A DNA stretch of 64,000 nt from JAITVB01 sp031553805 (GCA_031553805.1 JAVBLC010000005.1:310001-374000), one strand, 5' to 3'. Shown: positions 17,648 to 27,234, counted from the first letter of the stretch. Numbers and translations are program-made. The notes: generated by a model not told the origin, from the sequence alone.

Positions 17648-18952
17648 TCAATCGACCAGATTGAGTCGTAAAATTACATAAAAAATCCCGTCTTTTTCTT
17701 CGGCGGTGAACGAATAATTTTCGCCGTAGATCAGGTCGAGGCGGCGGCGGATGTTCTTGATACCGATGCCCGACGAGAGGTTATCATCGCCGTTGCGCAA
17801 CACGATGCGGTTCGACACGCGGAACTCGAATCGCCCTTTATCGACCGCCATCACAATGTCGACGAACGACCGCTCGACGCTGTCGACGCCGTATTTAAAG
17901 GCGTTTTCAAGGATCGGAATGAGGAGCATCGGCTCGATCCGGTAACCTTCGGTCTGCCCTTCGAGGGTGATAGCCACGCGGGTTTTGTCGGTCAACCGCA
18001 TTTTTTGCAGTTCGATGTAGTCATCGACCACACGCAGCTCGTCGGCCAACGGGACCTTCTCGCGGTTGGCCTCATAGAGCATATACCGGAGAATCGACGA
18101 TAGTTTCAGCACCGCATCCGAAGCTACGGACGACACGCCGATCGTATACGAATAGATCGAGTTGAGCGTGTTGAACAGGAAATGGGGATTGATCTGCTGC
18201 TTGAGGTAAGCGAGTTCGGTGGCGATCTTGTCGCGTTCGATCTCCTGCCGTTTTTGTTCCGAGCGCCGCGATTTTTCGAAATAGGCCAGCGCCAGGCTCG
18301 CCAGATAAAAGAAAAACAGCGTGTAGACCAACGGGATGTTGTACATCCGGAACGGGTTGTAAGGCTCGCGACGGATGCCGCGGTAGAACGAGCGGAAATG
18401 TTCGTACTCGCGGTCGAGTTTCCGGTACTCCTGTTCGCGGGGGGTCAGGTCGAGCTCGCCCCGTTTGAAGTCGTCGTCGTCATAATCGGGCAGATGCTCC
18501 CGACGGGGATCGTCCAGATTCATCCGGTCACGCATCAGGCTGTCCTGCCGGATGTGTTCGTAAAACATCCGGGCGCGTTCGACCCGCTGCTGGCGTTTCT
18601 TTTGTTCGTAGGATTCGGCCACATCCTTGTAATCGCTCAGTTCGCGTTCGATCTGGTCGAGCTGGTGCCTGACGAGTTGTACCGACCCATAGCGGATCAC
18701 ACCGAACGAGATCACCAGTGCCGCCACCGTCAGGAACAGGTACCCGAAGACCCGCTTCCGGAAGAGGAAGCGGGGGATCAGGACCAGATAGCTGACATAG
18801 AAAAGCAGGATGTAGACCGTCCACGAAATAAGGCTGTCCCAGATGTCGACCGCAAAGGAGTAGCCCTTGGTCAACACGAAGTTGAGCAGGATCAGCGCCA
18901 CCCACGCCAGAATATGGATCCACACTTTTGTGGTCTTCGTTTTTTTTGCCAT
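17648..18952 (-). CDS. LytS/YehU-type sensor histidine kinase
   Basis: 434 residues. Four hydrophobic segments in the first ~100 residues are followed by a long charged, Arg-rich stretch (residues ~100-190) and a fifth membrane segment near residue 212. The His_kinase domain has QQINPHFLFN (phospho-His) and an HATPase domain with LIPILENAFKYG and SSGIGIKNIRRRL. Partner of the LytTR regulator 16 bp downstream. It begins 17 bp after the outer-membrane barrel gene, so three genes are likely co-transcribed. The ligand is unknown. Confidence 0.9.
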   Translation of the reverse strand: MAKKTKTTKVWIHILAWVALILLNFVLTKGYSFAVDIWDSLISWTVYILLFYVSYLVLIPRFLFRKRVFGYLFLTVAALVISFGVIRYGSVQLVRHQLDQIERELSDYKDVAESYEQKKRQQRVERARMFYEHIRQDSLMRDRMNLDDPRREHLPDYDDDDFKRGELDLTPREQEYRKLDREYEHFRSFYRGIRREPYNPFRMYNIPLVYTLFFFYLASLALAYFEKSRRSEQKRQEIERDKIATELAYLKQQINPHFLFNTLNSIYSYTIGVSSVASDAVLKLSSILRYMLYEANREKVPLADELRVVDDYIELQKMRLTDKTRVAITLEGQTEGYRIEPMLLIPILENAFKYGVDSVERSFVDIVMAVDKGRFEFRVSNRIVLRNGDDNLSSGIGIKNIRRRLDLIYGENYSFTAEEKDGIFYVILRLNLVD

Positions 18953-18969
18953 CGTCGTAAGGTTTTTTA

Positions 18970-21840
18970 TCAGAAGCCGCCGCGACCGCCGCCGAAGCCG
19001 CCACCGCCCGGAGGAGGCCCGTAGCCACCCGGGCCACCCGGAGGCGGGCCCTGGCGATCTCCGTCACCGCCCCGGAACTGCGGGCCGCCGCCGCGCTGGC
19101 TGGGGCTGGCCACGGGCGTGTTCATCGAGTTGAAGCGGAAACTCAGGGTAAACATCACGTAGCGGCCCATCGTGTTGGTCCAGCTGTTCTGGACATAGTT
19201 CGAGGCAACGCTGTAGCGTATGCTCTTGTTCTGTTTCAGGATGTCGTACATCGTAACGCGAGCTTCGGCCGTCTTGCGCTTGGTGAACTTGTAGCCCAGG
19301 CCGACGTTCCACAGGTTGTATTCCTGGGAAAAACCGGCCGTCGAAGTATTCTTCACATAATTGTAGGTATAGGTCGTATTGAAAACGATTCCTTTCAGGA
19401 AAATGACGTTCAACATCGCGCTGGCCCGTTGGTTGAAGTATTCGAAATTCTCCTTGCCCTCGGCCGTGTTGTCGGTGAAGTTATATCCGGTCATCGACAT
19501 TACCGAGAAATCGACGTTCGGAGAGATGTTGCTCACCAGGCCCAGCATCAGGTTGGTGCTGTTTGTCTTGGCCTTGTTGAACAGGTTGGCGTCGGTGTAG
19601 GACGGAGTAACGTTATAACTGTAGCGCGTCCCCATATTGAAGTTGCTCTTGAGCTTGCGGATCGGGAAACTATAGGAAACCATCGCCGACGCCGAGAAAC
19701 GCCCGTCGAGGTTGGTCGGGGTGGTGAGGTCGGAACCGGCCTGAGCGACAAAATTGTTGTATTCGGGCAGGACGGTTTCATTCTCGAAATAGATCATGTG
19801 GTTGCCGATGTAGTTCTGGGTCACGGTCGCCCGGAGCTGGGTGTAGAAGTTGGTCGACTTCTGCACGTTCGACGAGGTGTAGCGCAGCGAGAAATCGTGG
19901 TCATAGCTCTGTTTCAGTTCGGGATTTCCCGAGGTGAGGTGCGCCGGATTACGCCCGTCGACCACGTTCTGCAACTCTTCGACCGAGGGCAGGCTGTTGT
20001 CGCCTTCGTAACCGATACGCAGGTTCTTGCTCTTGCTAAAGTCGTAGCGGAACTGCATCTCGGGCTTCCAGGTGTAGAAATTGCGGTCGACGACGAAATC
20101 GGTGGGATAGGTCTGGTCGTTGTTCATGTCGGCCACTTCGTATTCGGCCCCGGCGCTGAAGCGCACCTTGTCCTTGGTGAAGGTGTAGTCGAGTTTGCCG
20201 CTTTGGGTGGTGTAGTCGCGGGTGAAAGTGTTCGAACGGGTCGGATCGAGGATGCCGCCCTGGTCTTCGTCGTAATAATAGATCTCGGACTCGCTGTTGG
20301 TATAGCCCATGCGATAGGAAAATAACACGCGGGAGAATTCGCCCAGCGGCTCGGCATAGGTGAGGCGGCCGCGGAACTGGCGGCTCCAGCTGTTGCTGGT
20401 GTTTTTGAGCCAGGTCCGGTTGGTGGTGGTTTCGGTCGTGTCGCGTTGCCAGCCGTCGCCGCCATTTTCGCTGGCCGACACACGGAAGGTGGTCGTCAGC
20501 GCACGCCCGGCCTTGGCGCCGGTACCCAGGCGGAGGGTCCACATCAGTTCGCCGCCCACGTTATAGCCGTCCGAGGTGCTGTTGTTGAGCATATCCATGC
20601 GCGTAGTCGGCACATCGTCGACGGTGCTGGACGACCGCGTCCACTTGTCGGACGTGTTGTCACGATACGAAAAACTGGGGGTAAACAACAGGCGGTTGCG
20701 CCCGCGTTCGACCTCCAGGCGGCCGTTGACGCGGTGGTTCTGGTTGGCCGGGTTGGTGTAGGTAGTATCGATGGCGATGCGGGTGGTATATTTATCCGAG
20801 GGAAAATAATCTTTCACGGTGCGGGTCGATACTTCCGACGAGCTGTTGTCGAACATATAGTTGCCCGTGAATTTCACCCCCTTGCCCCACTCGCCCGAGT
20901 AGCTGAGGCCAAAGTTCTGGATCGTGTTGATCCCGTTCGAACCCATAAACATCGCCGCGCCACCGCCACCGGTGTTCGAGCTTTGGCCCGAGAAACGCTG
21001 CTGGTTGACGTTGTTGGCCAACCCGTTGATCGACCAGCGGTTCTTTTGGCCGATGAGCGTGGCGTTCCCGCCGATCAGGTAGCGAAGCGGGGTTTCGCCC
21101 TCGTCGTTTTGCTGAAGTTCAGAACCGATGCCGGCTTCGATGCGGCCCATATAGCTGCGGTTGCTCTTGTGCTTGGTGACGATGTTCAGCGCACGGGTAG
21201 TGCGGCCGTCGTCGTAGCCGAGGAACTTGGCTTCGTCGCTCAGTTCGTCGAACATCTGGATGCTCTCGACCGCGTCGGCCGGCAGGTTGCGCAGCACGGC
21301 CATCACGTCGTCGCCGAACGACAGCTTGCCGTCAACATAGGCCCGCATCACGCTTTCGCCCTGCGACTGCACCTGACCATCGGAAATGGTGATCCCCGGC
21401 ATCTTCGAGGCCAGGTCGGCCGCATCGGCGTCGGGGTTGGTCTTGAAGGCGCTGGCGTTGTACTGGGTGGTGTCGCCTTTCTGCACCGCCATGGTCGAAC
21501 GGGCTTCGACCACCACCTTGTCGATCAGGTTGCCCTCTTCGGTCATCCGGATCGTGCCCAGGTTATTGGTCGAACGCGATACGGCAACCGTGCGCGTGAT
21601 CGTACTGTAGCCAAGGAACGTGATGACTAAGTTGACTTCCTTGGCCGGTACGTTGGGTACGCTGAACGCCCCGTAAATGTCCGTAGTCACGTGGCGGGTG
21701 CTGTCGACCATGATCAGCGCACCCACCATCGGCGAATTATCGCCCGCGTCAAGCACCGTCCCCCGCAGGGTAAAGGTCTGCTGTGCATAGCCCACCGTGG
21801 CGGCCAGGCAAAGGATGGTTAATAGGAGAATTTTTTTCAT
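18970..21840 (-). CDS. outer-membrane beta-barrel protein with carboxypeptidase-regulatory and TonB-plug-like domains
   Basis: 956 residues. Signal peptide (cut after YAQQ, near residue 20), a CarboxypepD-reg-like fold (residues ~22-105, FTLRGTVLDAGDNSPM), a plug-like domain (~110-220), then a long barrel of the OMP_b-brl_3 type. It resembles TonB-dependent receptors but without a SusC signature. After the last apparent strand (YVMFTLSFRFN) comes a ~50-residue Gly/Pro/Arg-rich tail ending GGGRGGF. Co-directional with LytS and LytTR genes 17 bp on. Substrate and whether it is a transporter are unknown. Confidence 0.85.
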   Translation of the reverse strand: MKKILLLTILCLAATVGYAQQTFTLRGTVLDAGDNSPMVGALIMVDSTRHVTTDIYGAFSVPNVPAKEVNLVITFLGYSTITRTVAVSRSTNNLGTIRMTEEGNLIDKVVVEARSTMAVQKGDTTQYNASAFKTNPDADAADLASKMPGITISDGQVQSQGESVMRAYVDGKLSFGDDVMAVLRNLPADAVESIQMFDELSDEAKFLGYDDGRTTRALNIVTKHKSNRSYMGRIEAGIGSELQQNDEGETPLRYLIGGNATLIGQKNRWSINGLANNVNQQRFSGQSSNTGGGGAAMFMGSNGINTIQNFGLSYSGEWGKGVKFTGNYMFDNSSSEVSTRTVKDYFPSDKYTTRIAIDTTYTNPANQNHRVNGRLEVERGRNRLLFTPSFSYRDNTSDKWTRSSSTVDDVPTTRMDMLNNSTSDGYNVGGELMWTLRLGTGAKAGRALTTTFRVSASENGGDGWQRDTTETTTNRTWLKNTSNSWSRQFRGRLTYAEPLGEFSRVLFSYRMGYTNSESEIYYYDEDQGGILDPTRSNTFTRDYTTQSGKLDYTFTKDKVRFSAGAEYEVADMNNDQTYPTDFVVDRNFYTWKPEMQFRYDFSKSKNLRIGYEGDNSLPSVEELQNVVDGRNPAHLTSGNPELKQSYDHDFSLRYTSSNVQKSTNFYTQLRATVTQNYIGNHMIYFENETVLPEYNNFVAQAGSDLTTPTNLDGRFSASAMVSYSFPIRKLKSNFNMGTRYSYNVTPSYTDANLFNKAKTNSTNLMLGLVSNISPNVDFSVMSMTGYNFTDNTAEGKENFEYFNQRASAMLNVIFLKGIVFNTTYTYNYVKNTSTAGFSQEYNLWNVGLGYKFTKRKTAEARVTMYDILKQNKSIRYSVASNYVQNSWTNTMGRYVMFTLSFRFNSMNTPVASPSQRGGGPQFRGGDGDRQGPPPGGPGGYGPPPGGGGFGGGRGGF

Positions 21841-22065
21841 CGCGTTTTATATTTTTATTTTTATTATTTCTTTTTTCGTTACCCAAATGTAATGCGATAG
21901 CTTCGCAGTAGCAAAACAAAATAGACCAAACCGCGATTTGAGTCGATGAAAGGTGCCTCCCGGCACACGGAATTTTTACCTTGCTTAGACAAATTTAGGA
22001 TTAAAGATCCGCTCGCTCCCTCCCTCCCCAGACGCTCCCGAGCTGGAAAACGGCACCAGGAACGA

Positions 22066-22096
22066 TTTGTAAGATCGATTTTTTCCCTTATCTTTG
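22066..22096 (+). promoter_or_regulatory. promoter of tRNA-Leu
   Basis: TTTG (22066-22069), 19 bp spacer, TATCTTTG (22089-22096): a full Bacteroidetes -33/-7 promoter. The expected start is a few bases before the tRNA at 22114. Confidence 0.8.
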
Positions 22097-22113
22097 CGGG
22101 GCTTTTTCTGAAG

Positions 22114-22195
22114 GCGGATGTGGCGTAATTGGTAGCCGTGCCAGACTTAGGATCTGGTGCCGAAAGGCGTGGGGGTTCGAGTCCCTTCATCCGCA
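22114..22195 (+). tRNA. tRNA-Leu (anticodon TAG)
   Basis: 82 nt with a 7-bp acceptor stem GCGGATG/CATCCGC and discriminator A. The anticodon arm is CCAGA-CTTAGGA-TCTGG, giving anticodon TAG (reads CUA and other CUN). The variable arm (TGCCGAAAGGCG) is long, as expected for a class II tRNA. T arm GGGGGTTCGAGTCCC. CCA is not encoded. It lies about 100 bp before the trigger-factor ATG on the same strand. The rest of 21841-22296 holds no gene. Confidence 0.95.
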
Positions 22196-22296
22196 CTTGT
22201 GCCGTAGGTGGTGCCGAAAGCGGCGCACCCTCCGCACAGCGAAAGGGAAGCTTCTGGAAGGCATCTGCTGAGAAATCTAAAAACAAACCATAGAAA

Positions 22297-23619
22297 ATGA
22301 ATCTCATAACCGAAACCCTCGACAACCAAGTCCTGCTGTTCAAAGCGACGGTGGGCGAATCGGACTATAATGAAGCGGTCGAAAAGGCTCTGCGCGACTA
22401 CCGCCGCAAAGCCAACGTCCCCGGATTCCGCCCCGGGATGGTGCCGATGGGGATCATCAACAAAATGTACCGCAAAGGGGTCATCGCAGAAGAGTCTTAC
22501 CGCGTCGCCTCGCGCGCCTGTCTCGACAAACTCAACGAGTCGAAAATCGCTACCATCGGCGAACTGATGCCCAGCGAACAACAGAAAGAACTCGATTTTG
22601 ACAACGCCACCGAATTCGAATTCACGTTCGAAATCGGCCTCGCCCCCGAAATCAAACTCGACCTGACCAAAAAAGACAAGATCACCCGCTACGGCATCAA
22701 GGTAGCTCCCGAGATGCTGGCCGGCTACAAGGAAAATTTCATGAAACGCTTCGGCAAACTCGAAGAGGTTGACGTCGTGAAATCGGAAGAAGCCCTGACC
22801 GTTGTGCTCGACCAGGAAGATATGCGCATCGAAGACGCCTACGTAGGCCTGATCTCGATGACCGAAGAGGAACGCAAGCCGTTCATCGGCAAGAAAGTAG
22901 GCGCCAAGGTGGAGGTCAACGTCAACGACCTTTACAAAACGCCGTCGCAGCGTGCCTCGATCCTCCAGGTGAAAGAGGAGGAGCTGGGCGGGATCAACCC
23001 CAACTTCACGCTCGAGATCACCAAGATCCGCGAATTCGTGCTGCCCAAACTCGACGCCGAATTCTTCAAGATGGCTTTCCCGGAAGGCGATGTGACGAAC
23101 GAAGCCGAAATGGACAAGTGGGCCGAAGAGAAGATCGCCGCCGACCTGGTGCGCGAAACCGAGTTCAAGTTTGTGATCGACGTGCGCGATTTCCTGAAGA
23201 AGAAGGCCGCCATCACGCTGCCCGACGCATTCCTGAAGAATTGGCTCTTCCACATGAACGAAGGTAAATTCACGATGGAACAGATCGATGCCGAATACCC
23301 GGCGTTTGCCGACATGATGGCCTGGGACCTGATCCAAAAGCACTACGGCGAAACGATAGACATCAAGATTACCCCCGAAGAGGCGACGGACGAAGCCAAA
23401 GCGCTGGCCGCAATGCAGTTCGCCTACTACGGTATGCCGTCGGTGTCGGACGATATGCTGGAAAACTACGCCAAGCAGATGCTTTCGAACCGCGAAGAGG
23501 CGAAGAAGATCTACGACAAACTCTTCGAACGCAAGGTGGTCGATGCCGTCAGCGGCCTGGTGACCATCACCGAGAAGAAAGTGAGCGCCGACGATTTTAA
23601 TAAGTTGTTCGAAGCGTAA
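22297..23619 (+). CDS. tig: trigger factor
   Basis: 440 residues. Ribosome-associated chaperone that meets nascent chains. The N-terminal ribosome-binding domain has the signature loop GFRPGMVP at residues 43-50. A middle region (residues ~150-230) occupies the place of the PPIase domain, and a long helical C-terminal arm follows, Lys/Glu-rich. Length is normal for Bacteroidetes. It lies 102 bp after tRNA-Leu and may be co-transcribed with it. A second, much shorter trigger-factor-like gene is at 32242-32988. Confidence 0.93.
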   Translation: MNLITETLDNQVLLFKATVGESDYNEAVEKALRDYRRKANVPGFRPGMVPMGIINKMYRKGVIAEESYRVASRACLDKLNESKIATIGELMPSEQQKELDFDNATEFEFTFEIGLAPEIKLDLTKKDKITRYGIKVAPEMLAGYKENFMKRFGKLEEVDVVKSEEALTVVLDQEDMRIEDAYVGLISMTEEERKPFIGKKVGAKVEVNVNDLYKTPSQRASILQVKEEELGGINPNFTLEITKIREFVLPKLDAEFFKMAFPEGDVTNEAEMDKWAEEKIAADLVRETEFKFVIDVRDFLKKKAAITLPDAFLKNWLFHMNEGKFTMEQIDAEYPAFADMMAWDLIQKHYGETIDIKITPEEATDEAKALAAMQFAYYGMPSVSDDMLENYAKQMLSNREEAKKIYDKLFERKVVDAVSGLVTITEKKVSADDFNKLFEA

Positions 23620-23637
23620 ACGCTCCTGACCAAAACG

Positions 23638-23672
23638 AAACCGGCCTTGCAAAAAATTTGCAAGGCCGGTTT
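23638..23672 (+). terminator. trigger-factor terminator
   Basis: Perfect 16-bp stem AAACCGGCCTTGCAAA with a 3-nt loop, closing with TTTT on the + strand, 19 bp after the tig stop. Confidence 0.88.
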
Positions 23673-23749
23673 TCATTTAACACATTCCGCTATCGTACGC
23701 AACCCAAAGAAAGGGGAAAACGAAAAAACAACCACTACCCTACACTTCC

Positions 23750-23990
23750 AACGCCGACAGGCCGAGGCCGGAGGCCGAGAATCCCGCATATAGGCAAATG
23801 GCGTGAAGAAAAACATGGAGAAAAGCGTAAGCGGAGTCCACTGTCTGAGCCCGAAGGGCGAGTTGTGGACGAAGCAGCTTTTCGGAATATTTTTTAGCCA
23901 TTTGACTAAAGCGGTGACTTTTACCTCCCTCCGGTCGGTGAGCTTCGGTTCTTTGGTTACTTTCTTTGGGTGGTAGCCAAAGAAAGTAAC
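23750..23990 (+). repeat. mosaic intergenic repeat, locus 3 (plus orientation)
   Basis: GC hairpin region with GGCCGAGGCCGGAGGCC and CATATAGGC; a 75-nt block (23796-23870) nearly matching the reverse complement of 10252-10326 and including GTCCAC..GTGGAC; then the inverted repeat GTTACTTTCTTTGG / CCAAAGAAAGTAAC at 23956-23990. It fills most of the 508-bp gap between tig and purU; I see no gene there. Confidence 0.75.
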
Positions 23991-24075
23991 GACGCACCAA
24001 CAATCGAGAAATTCAAACCACTGAAATAGAGAGAAAAAAACAAGAATTTTAACATTTAGTACTAAAATCGGCGTG

Positions 24076-24107
24076 ATTGTGTATTTTATTAAATTTAACT
24101 ATTTTTG
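24076..24107 (+). promoter_or_regulatory. promoter of purU
   Basis: ATTG (24076-24079), 20 bp spacer, TATTTTTG (24100-24107), 20 bp before the purU ATG. Confidence 0.65.
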
Positions 24108-24127
24108 TGTTTGCAAAAGCAGCCCCC

Positions 24128-25003
24128 ATGAAAAACACCCCTAACGAACAGACTACAGCTATCCTGCTGATATACTGCCCCGACCGAAAGGGCATCCTGG
24201 CGACCGTCACCGATTTCATCGACATCAACGGCGGCAACATCATCTACCTCGACCAACACGTCGACCGCGAAGCCGGCATCTTTTTTATGCGTGTCGAATG
24301 GGAACTCAACGGCTTTGCCATCCCCAAGGAGCGCATCTCCGAGTATTTCGAAACGCTCTACGCCAAAAAATACGAGATGCATTTCCGACTCTACTTTTCA
24401 GACTATAAACCCAAGATGGCGATCTTCGTATCGCGGATGTCACACTGCTTGTATGATCTGCTGGCACGTTACACGGCGGGCGAATGGCGGGTCGAAATTC
24501 CGCTGATCATCAGCAACCACGAGGATATGCGCGGGGTAGCTCAGCGATTCGACATTCCATTCCACCACGTGCCGATCACGCCCGAAAACAAGGCCGGACA
24601 GGAAGCCCGGACATTGGAATTGCTGGCCGAAAACGAAGTCGATTTCATCGTGCTGGCGCGCTATATGCAGATTCTTTCCGAGCGGATCATCGAGCGCTAC
24701 CCCAACCGGATCATCAACATCCACCACTCGTTCCTGCCTGCTTTCGTCGGGGCGAAACCCTACCATGCAGCCCACGAGCGAGGCGTAAAACTGATCGGCG
24801 CTACGAGCCACTACGTGACGACCGAACTCGATGCAGGGCCGATCATCGGCCAGGACATCGCCCGGATCTCGCATAAGAACACCGTGCAAGACCTGATCCG
24901 CAAAGGACAAGACCTTGAAAAGATCGTCCTTTCGCGTGCGGTAGACAAGCACATTGCCCGGAAAATTCTTATATATGAGAATAAAACGGTGGTTTTTAAT
25001 TAA
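24128..25003 (+). CDS. purU: formyltetrahydrofolate deformylase
   Basis: 291 residues from the ATG at 24128; an in-frame ATG at 24077 falls at the promoter and is rejected. It releases formate from 10-formyl-THF, balancing one-carbon units and feeding formate to purine synthesis. An N-terminal ACT domain (residues ~5-85, LIYCPDRKGILATVTDFI) is followed by the formyltransferase fold with HxxLLPAF-type INIHHSFLPAF, SHYVTTELDAGPIIGQD and the catalytic Asp in that second motif. Monocistronic, with its own promoter and a terminator shared with dapA. Confidence 0.94.
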   Translation: MKNTPNEQTTAILLIYCPDRKGILATVTDFIDINGGNIIYLDQHVDREAGIFFMRVEWELNGFAIPKERISEYFETLYAKKYEMHFRLYFSDYKPKMAIFVSRMSHCLYDLLARYTAGEWRVEIPLIISNHEDMRGVAQRFDIPFHHVPITPENKAGQEARTLELLAENEVDFIVLARYMQILSERIIERYPNRIINIHHSFLPAFVGAKPYHAAHERGVKLIGATSHYVTTELDAGPIIGQDIARISHKNTVQDLIRKGQDLEKIVLSRAVDKHIARKILIYENKTVVFN

Positions 25004-25025
25004 AAAGGTAGCTGGCGAAAAAAAG

Positions 25026-25054
25026 AAAAGGCGGATCTTGCAGATCCGCCTTTT
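25026..25054. terminator. bidirectional terminator between purU and dapA
   Basis: AAAAGGCGGATCT / AGATCCGCCTTTT, 13-bp perfect stem with a 3-nt loop, giving U-runs on both strands between convergent genes. Confidence 0.88.
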
Positions 25055-25070
25055 CTGTATCTCAAAAAGA

Positions 25071-25955
25071 TTACAGCCCGTATTTAGCGATAAGCGCTGA
25101 AAGGCGTTCGCGCAAGCCATCGCTTCCGGCCACCAGCGGCAGGCGCAGTTCATTGGCGATCATTCCTTTGATGGCCAGGGCCAGTTTTACGCCGACCGGG
25201 TTGCCTTCGGCAAAAAGGGCATCGACCGGCTCCTGCAGGGCCAGTTGTATCGGGGCAGCCTTGGCAAAATCGCCCGCCAGGCAAGCGCCGATCATCTGTG
25301 AAAACGTCTGCGGAAAAGCGTTCGATGCCACGGAAATCACCCCGTCGCCGCCCAAGGCGATCATCGGCAGGGCCAGGTTGTCGTCGCCCGAAATAACCAG
25401 GAAATCGTTCGGTCGGTCGCGCAGGATGTAGGCCGCTTGGGCCAGGTTGCCCGAAGCTTCTTTGACACCGATGATCCGGTCGGTGGCGTGGGCCAGTTTC
25501 AAGGTGGTTTCGGCCGTCATATTGACCCCCGTGCGCGACGGCACGTTATAGAGCACGACCGGTTTGGAAGACACCTCGGCAATCGCGCGGTAGTGTTCGA
25601 AAAGCCCCGCCTGCGACGGCCGGTTATAGTAAGGGGTGACCGACAGGATGGCGTCGTAGCCCGCCGTGTCGTAGCGGTCGATATTGCGGATCACCTCGTC
25701 GGTGCAGTTGCCCCCGATGCCGATCATCAGCGGCAGCCGGCCGGCGTTGCGTTCGCGAACAAAGGTGGCGATCTGCTGTTTTTCGTCGAAGGTGAGGGTC
25801 GGGGTTTCGGCCGTGGTGCCCAGGGCGACCAGATAATCGACCCCGCCTGCGGTAACGTAGTCGACCAGCGCCCCCAGGGCGACGTAATCGATCGTCTTAT
25901 CTGTCTTGAACGGGGTGATCAGCGCAACGCCGACGCCCCTAAACGGATGGCTCAT
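25071..25955 (-). CDS. dapA: 4-hydroxy-tetrahydrodipicolinate synthase
   Basis: 294 residues, normal length. Condenses pyruvate with aspartate semialdehyde, the first committed step to DAP and lysine. TIM barrel with the ALGTTAETPTL loop (family GTTGE), the Tyr of VLYNVPSRTG, and the Schiff-base Lys in IIGVKEASGN (residue ~165). Alone on its strand, terminator behind it. The later DAP genes of the window (dapF, dapL) are 33 kb away. Confidence 0.95.
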   Translation of the reverse strand: MSHPFRGVGVALITPFKTDKTIDYVALGALVDYVTAGGVDYLVALGTTAETPTLTFDEKQQIATFVRERNAGRLPLMIGIGGNCTDEVIRNIDRYDTAGYDAILSVTPYYNRPSQAGLFEHYRAIAEVSSKPVVLYNVPSRTGVNMTAETTLKLAHATDRIIGVKEASGNLAQAAYILRDRPNDFLVISGDDNLALPMIALGGDGVISVASNAFPQTFSQMIGACLAGDFAKAAPIQLALQEPVDALFAEGNPVGVKLALAIKGMIANELRLPLVAGSDGLRERLSALIAKYGL

Positions 25956-26056
25956 ACAAATACTTTCTATTGATGGGGCGAATTTATGTATTTTTCGTGA
26001 GAATTCATACGAAAGTTTATTATTTCACAGAATGTATAAATTCCAATGAAATTCCA

Positions 26057-26614
26057 TTATTCGCCCCACACATAGCCGTCGTGTTCGAGGCCGAGCAGCG
26101 ACAGGACGCGGTCGGTCACCGTGCGGCAAAGCGACTCGATATCGGCCGGTTTGCCGTAGAACGACGGTGCCGCGGGCAGGATCACCGCGCCGCACTCCGA
26201 CAACGTGGCCATATTGCGCAGGTGGATGGTGTGGAGCGGCGTTTCGCGCGGCACAAGGATCAGGGGGCGGCGTTCTTTGAGCATCACGTCGGCGGCACGG
26301 CCCAGCAGGTCGGCCGACGTGGCGGCAGCCAGGCGGCCCAGCGTCCCCATCGAACAGGGAACGACCACCATCGCGTCGTAGCCCGCCGAACCCGAAGCAG
26401 GCGGAGCAAAGAGATCGTCATTGGCAAAACGGGTGATGCGCGGATCGGCCAACCAGGCGCCCTCGCCCTCGTAGTCCATCACTTTCAGGCCGTTTTCGGT
26501 CACCACGACCGAAAGTTCGACTCCGGCATGGGCCAACAGCGCTTCGGCCAGCAGGCGGGCGTAGATCGAACCGCTTGCCCCGGTCGCCCCGAGTACGATT
26601 TTTTGCTTGGACAT
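26057..26614 (-). CDS. ubiX: UbiX-type flavin prenyltransferase
   Basis: 185 residues. UbiX joins dimethylallyl phosphate to FMN to make the prenyl-FMN cofactor of UbiD-type decarboxylases. N-terminal GATGASGSIYARLL, the VVVPCSMGTLGRLAAATSADLL stretch with the FMN-binding residues, and the PLILVPRETPLHTIHLRNM motif are all typical. Last of four co-directional genes (HAD, PAP2, deacetylase, ubiX); 8 bp from the deacetylase stop. No UbiD is in the window. Confidence 0.93.
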   Translation of the reverse strand: MSKQKIVLGATGASGSIYARLLAEALLAHAGVELSVVVTENGLKVMDYEGEGAWLADPRITRFANDDLFAPPASGSAGYDAMVVVPCSMGTLGRLAAATSADLLGRAADVMLKERRPLILVPRETPLHTIHLRNMATLSECGAVILPAAPSFYGKPADIESLCRTVTDRVLSLLGLEHDGYVWGE

Positions 26615-26622
26615 CGCCTATT

Positions 26623-27234
26623 TTAAATTTCAATCTTCGAACACACGTACCCCTTTTCCTGCAAAAATTGCAGCACGCGCGGCAGGGCATAGCGCAGGTT
26701 GCGCTCCGACTTGCGCGAATCGTGAAAGACAACGATCGAGCCGCTGCGCACGTGTTTCGTCACATTTTTCACACACTTGCGGGGCGACACGAAACGGCTG
26801 TAGTCTTCGCTCAGCACGTCCCACATGATCAAGTTATAGCGCTCGGCCAGGATGCGGGCCTGAGCCGGTTTGATCCGCCCGTAGGGGGGCCGCAACAGGT
26901 TGGTGTGCAGGAAACCGTCGGCAAAATCGACGTCTTCGATATAGCGGCCGATGCTCATCTCCCACCCTTTTTGGTGGCTGTAGGTGTGGTTGCCCACGGC
27001 GTGTCCGCCGTCGAGGATCGCCCGGAACACTTCGGGATGCTGCTCGGCGTTCTTGCCCAGGCAGAAGAAAGTAGCTTTCGCGTTGTATTTCGCCAGTTGC
27101 TCCAGCACCCACGGCGTCACGTCAGGGCACGGGCCGTCGTCGAACGTCAGAAAAACTTCGCCCGATGCGTCCGGAAAATTCCAGATCATCATCGGAAAAA
27201 TTTTTCGTAGTATGCGCGGCGGCTTGAAATACAC
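26623..27234 (-). CDS. polysaccharide deacetylase (NodB family)
   Basis: 203 residues, starting at GTG 27234: this is the only start between the PAP2 stop and the conserved YFKPPRILRKIFP opening; an ATG at 27192 would remove that conserved part. NodB motifs are complete: TFDDGP (catalytic Asp and metal Asp), GNHTYSH (metal His pair), and RPPYGR. Predicted Zn-dependent removal of acetyl groups from an N-acetylated glycan. No signal peptide is evident. The GTG lies 3 bp after the PAP2 stop, implying coupled translation. Confidence 0.87.
   Translation of the reverse strand: MYFKPPRILRKIFPMMIWNFPDASGEVFLTFDDGPCPDVTPWVLEQLAKYNAKATFFCLGKNAEQHPEVFRAILDGGHAVGNHTYSHQKGWEMSIGRYIEDVDFADGFLHTNLLRPPYGRIKPAQARILAERYNLIMWDVLSEDYSRFVSPRKCVKNVTKHVRSGSIVVFHDSRKSERNLRYALPRVLQFLQEKGYVCSKIEI

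Noticed and set aside
21879..22343. 154-codon minus-strand ORF ending before the barrel gene
   Set aside because: Overlaps tRNA-Leu and its promoter; the peptide MKGLEPPRLS-like piece is a familiar antisense-tRNA artefact.
22147..23676. 509-codon minus-strand frame across tig and the tRNA
   Set aside because: Runs through a tRNA and a terminator and is opposite trigger factor.
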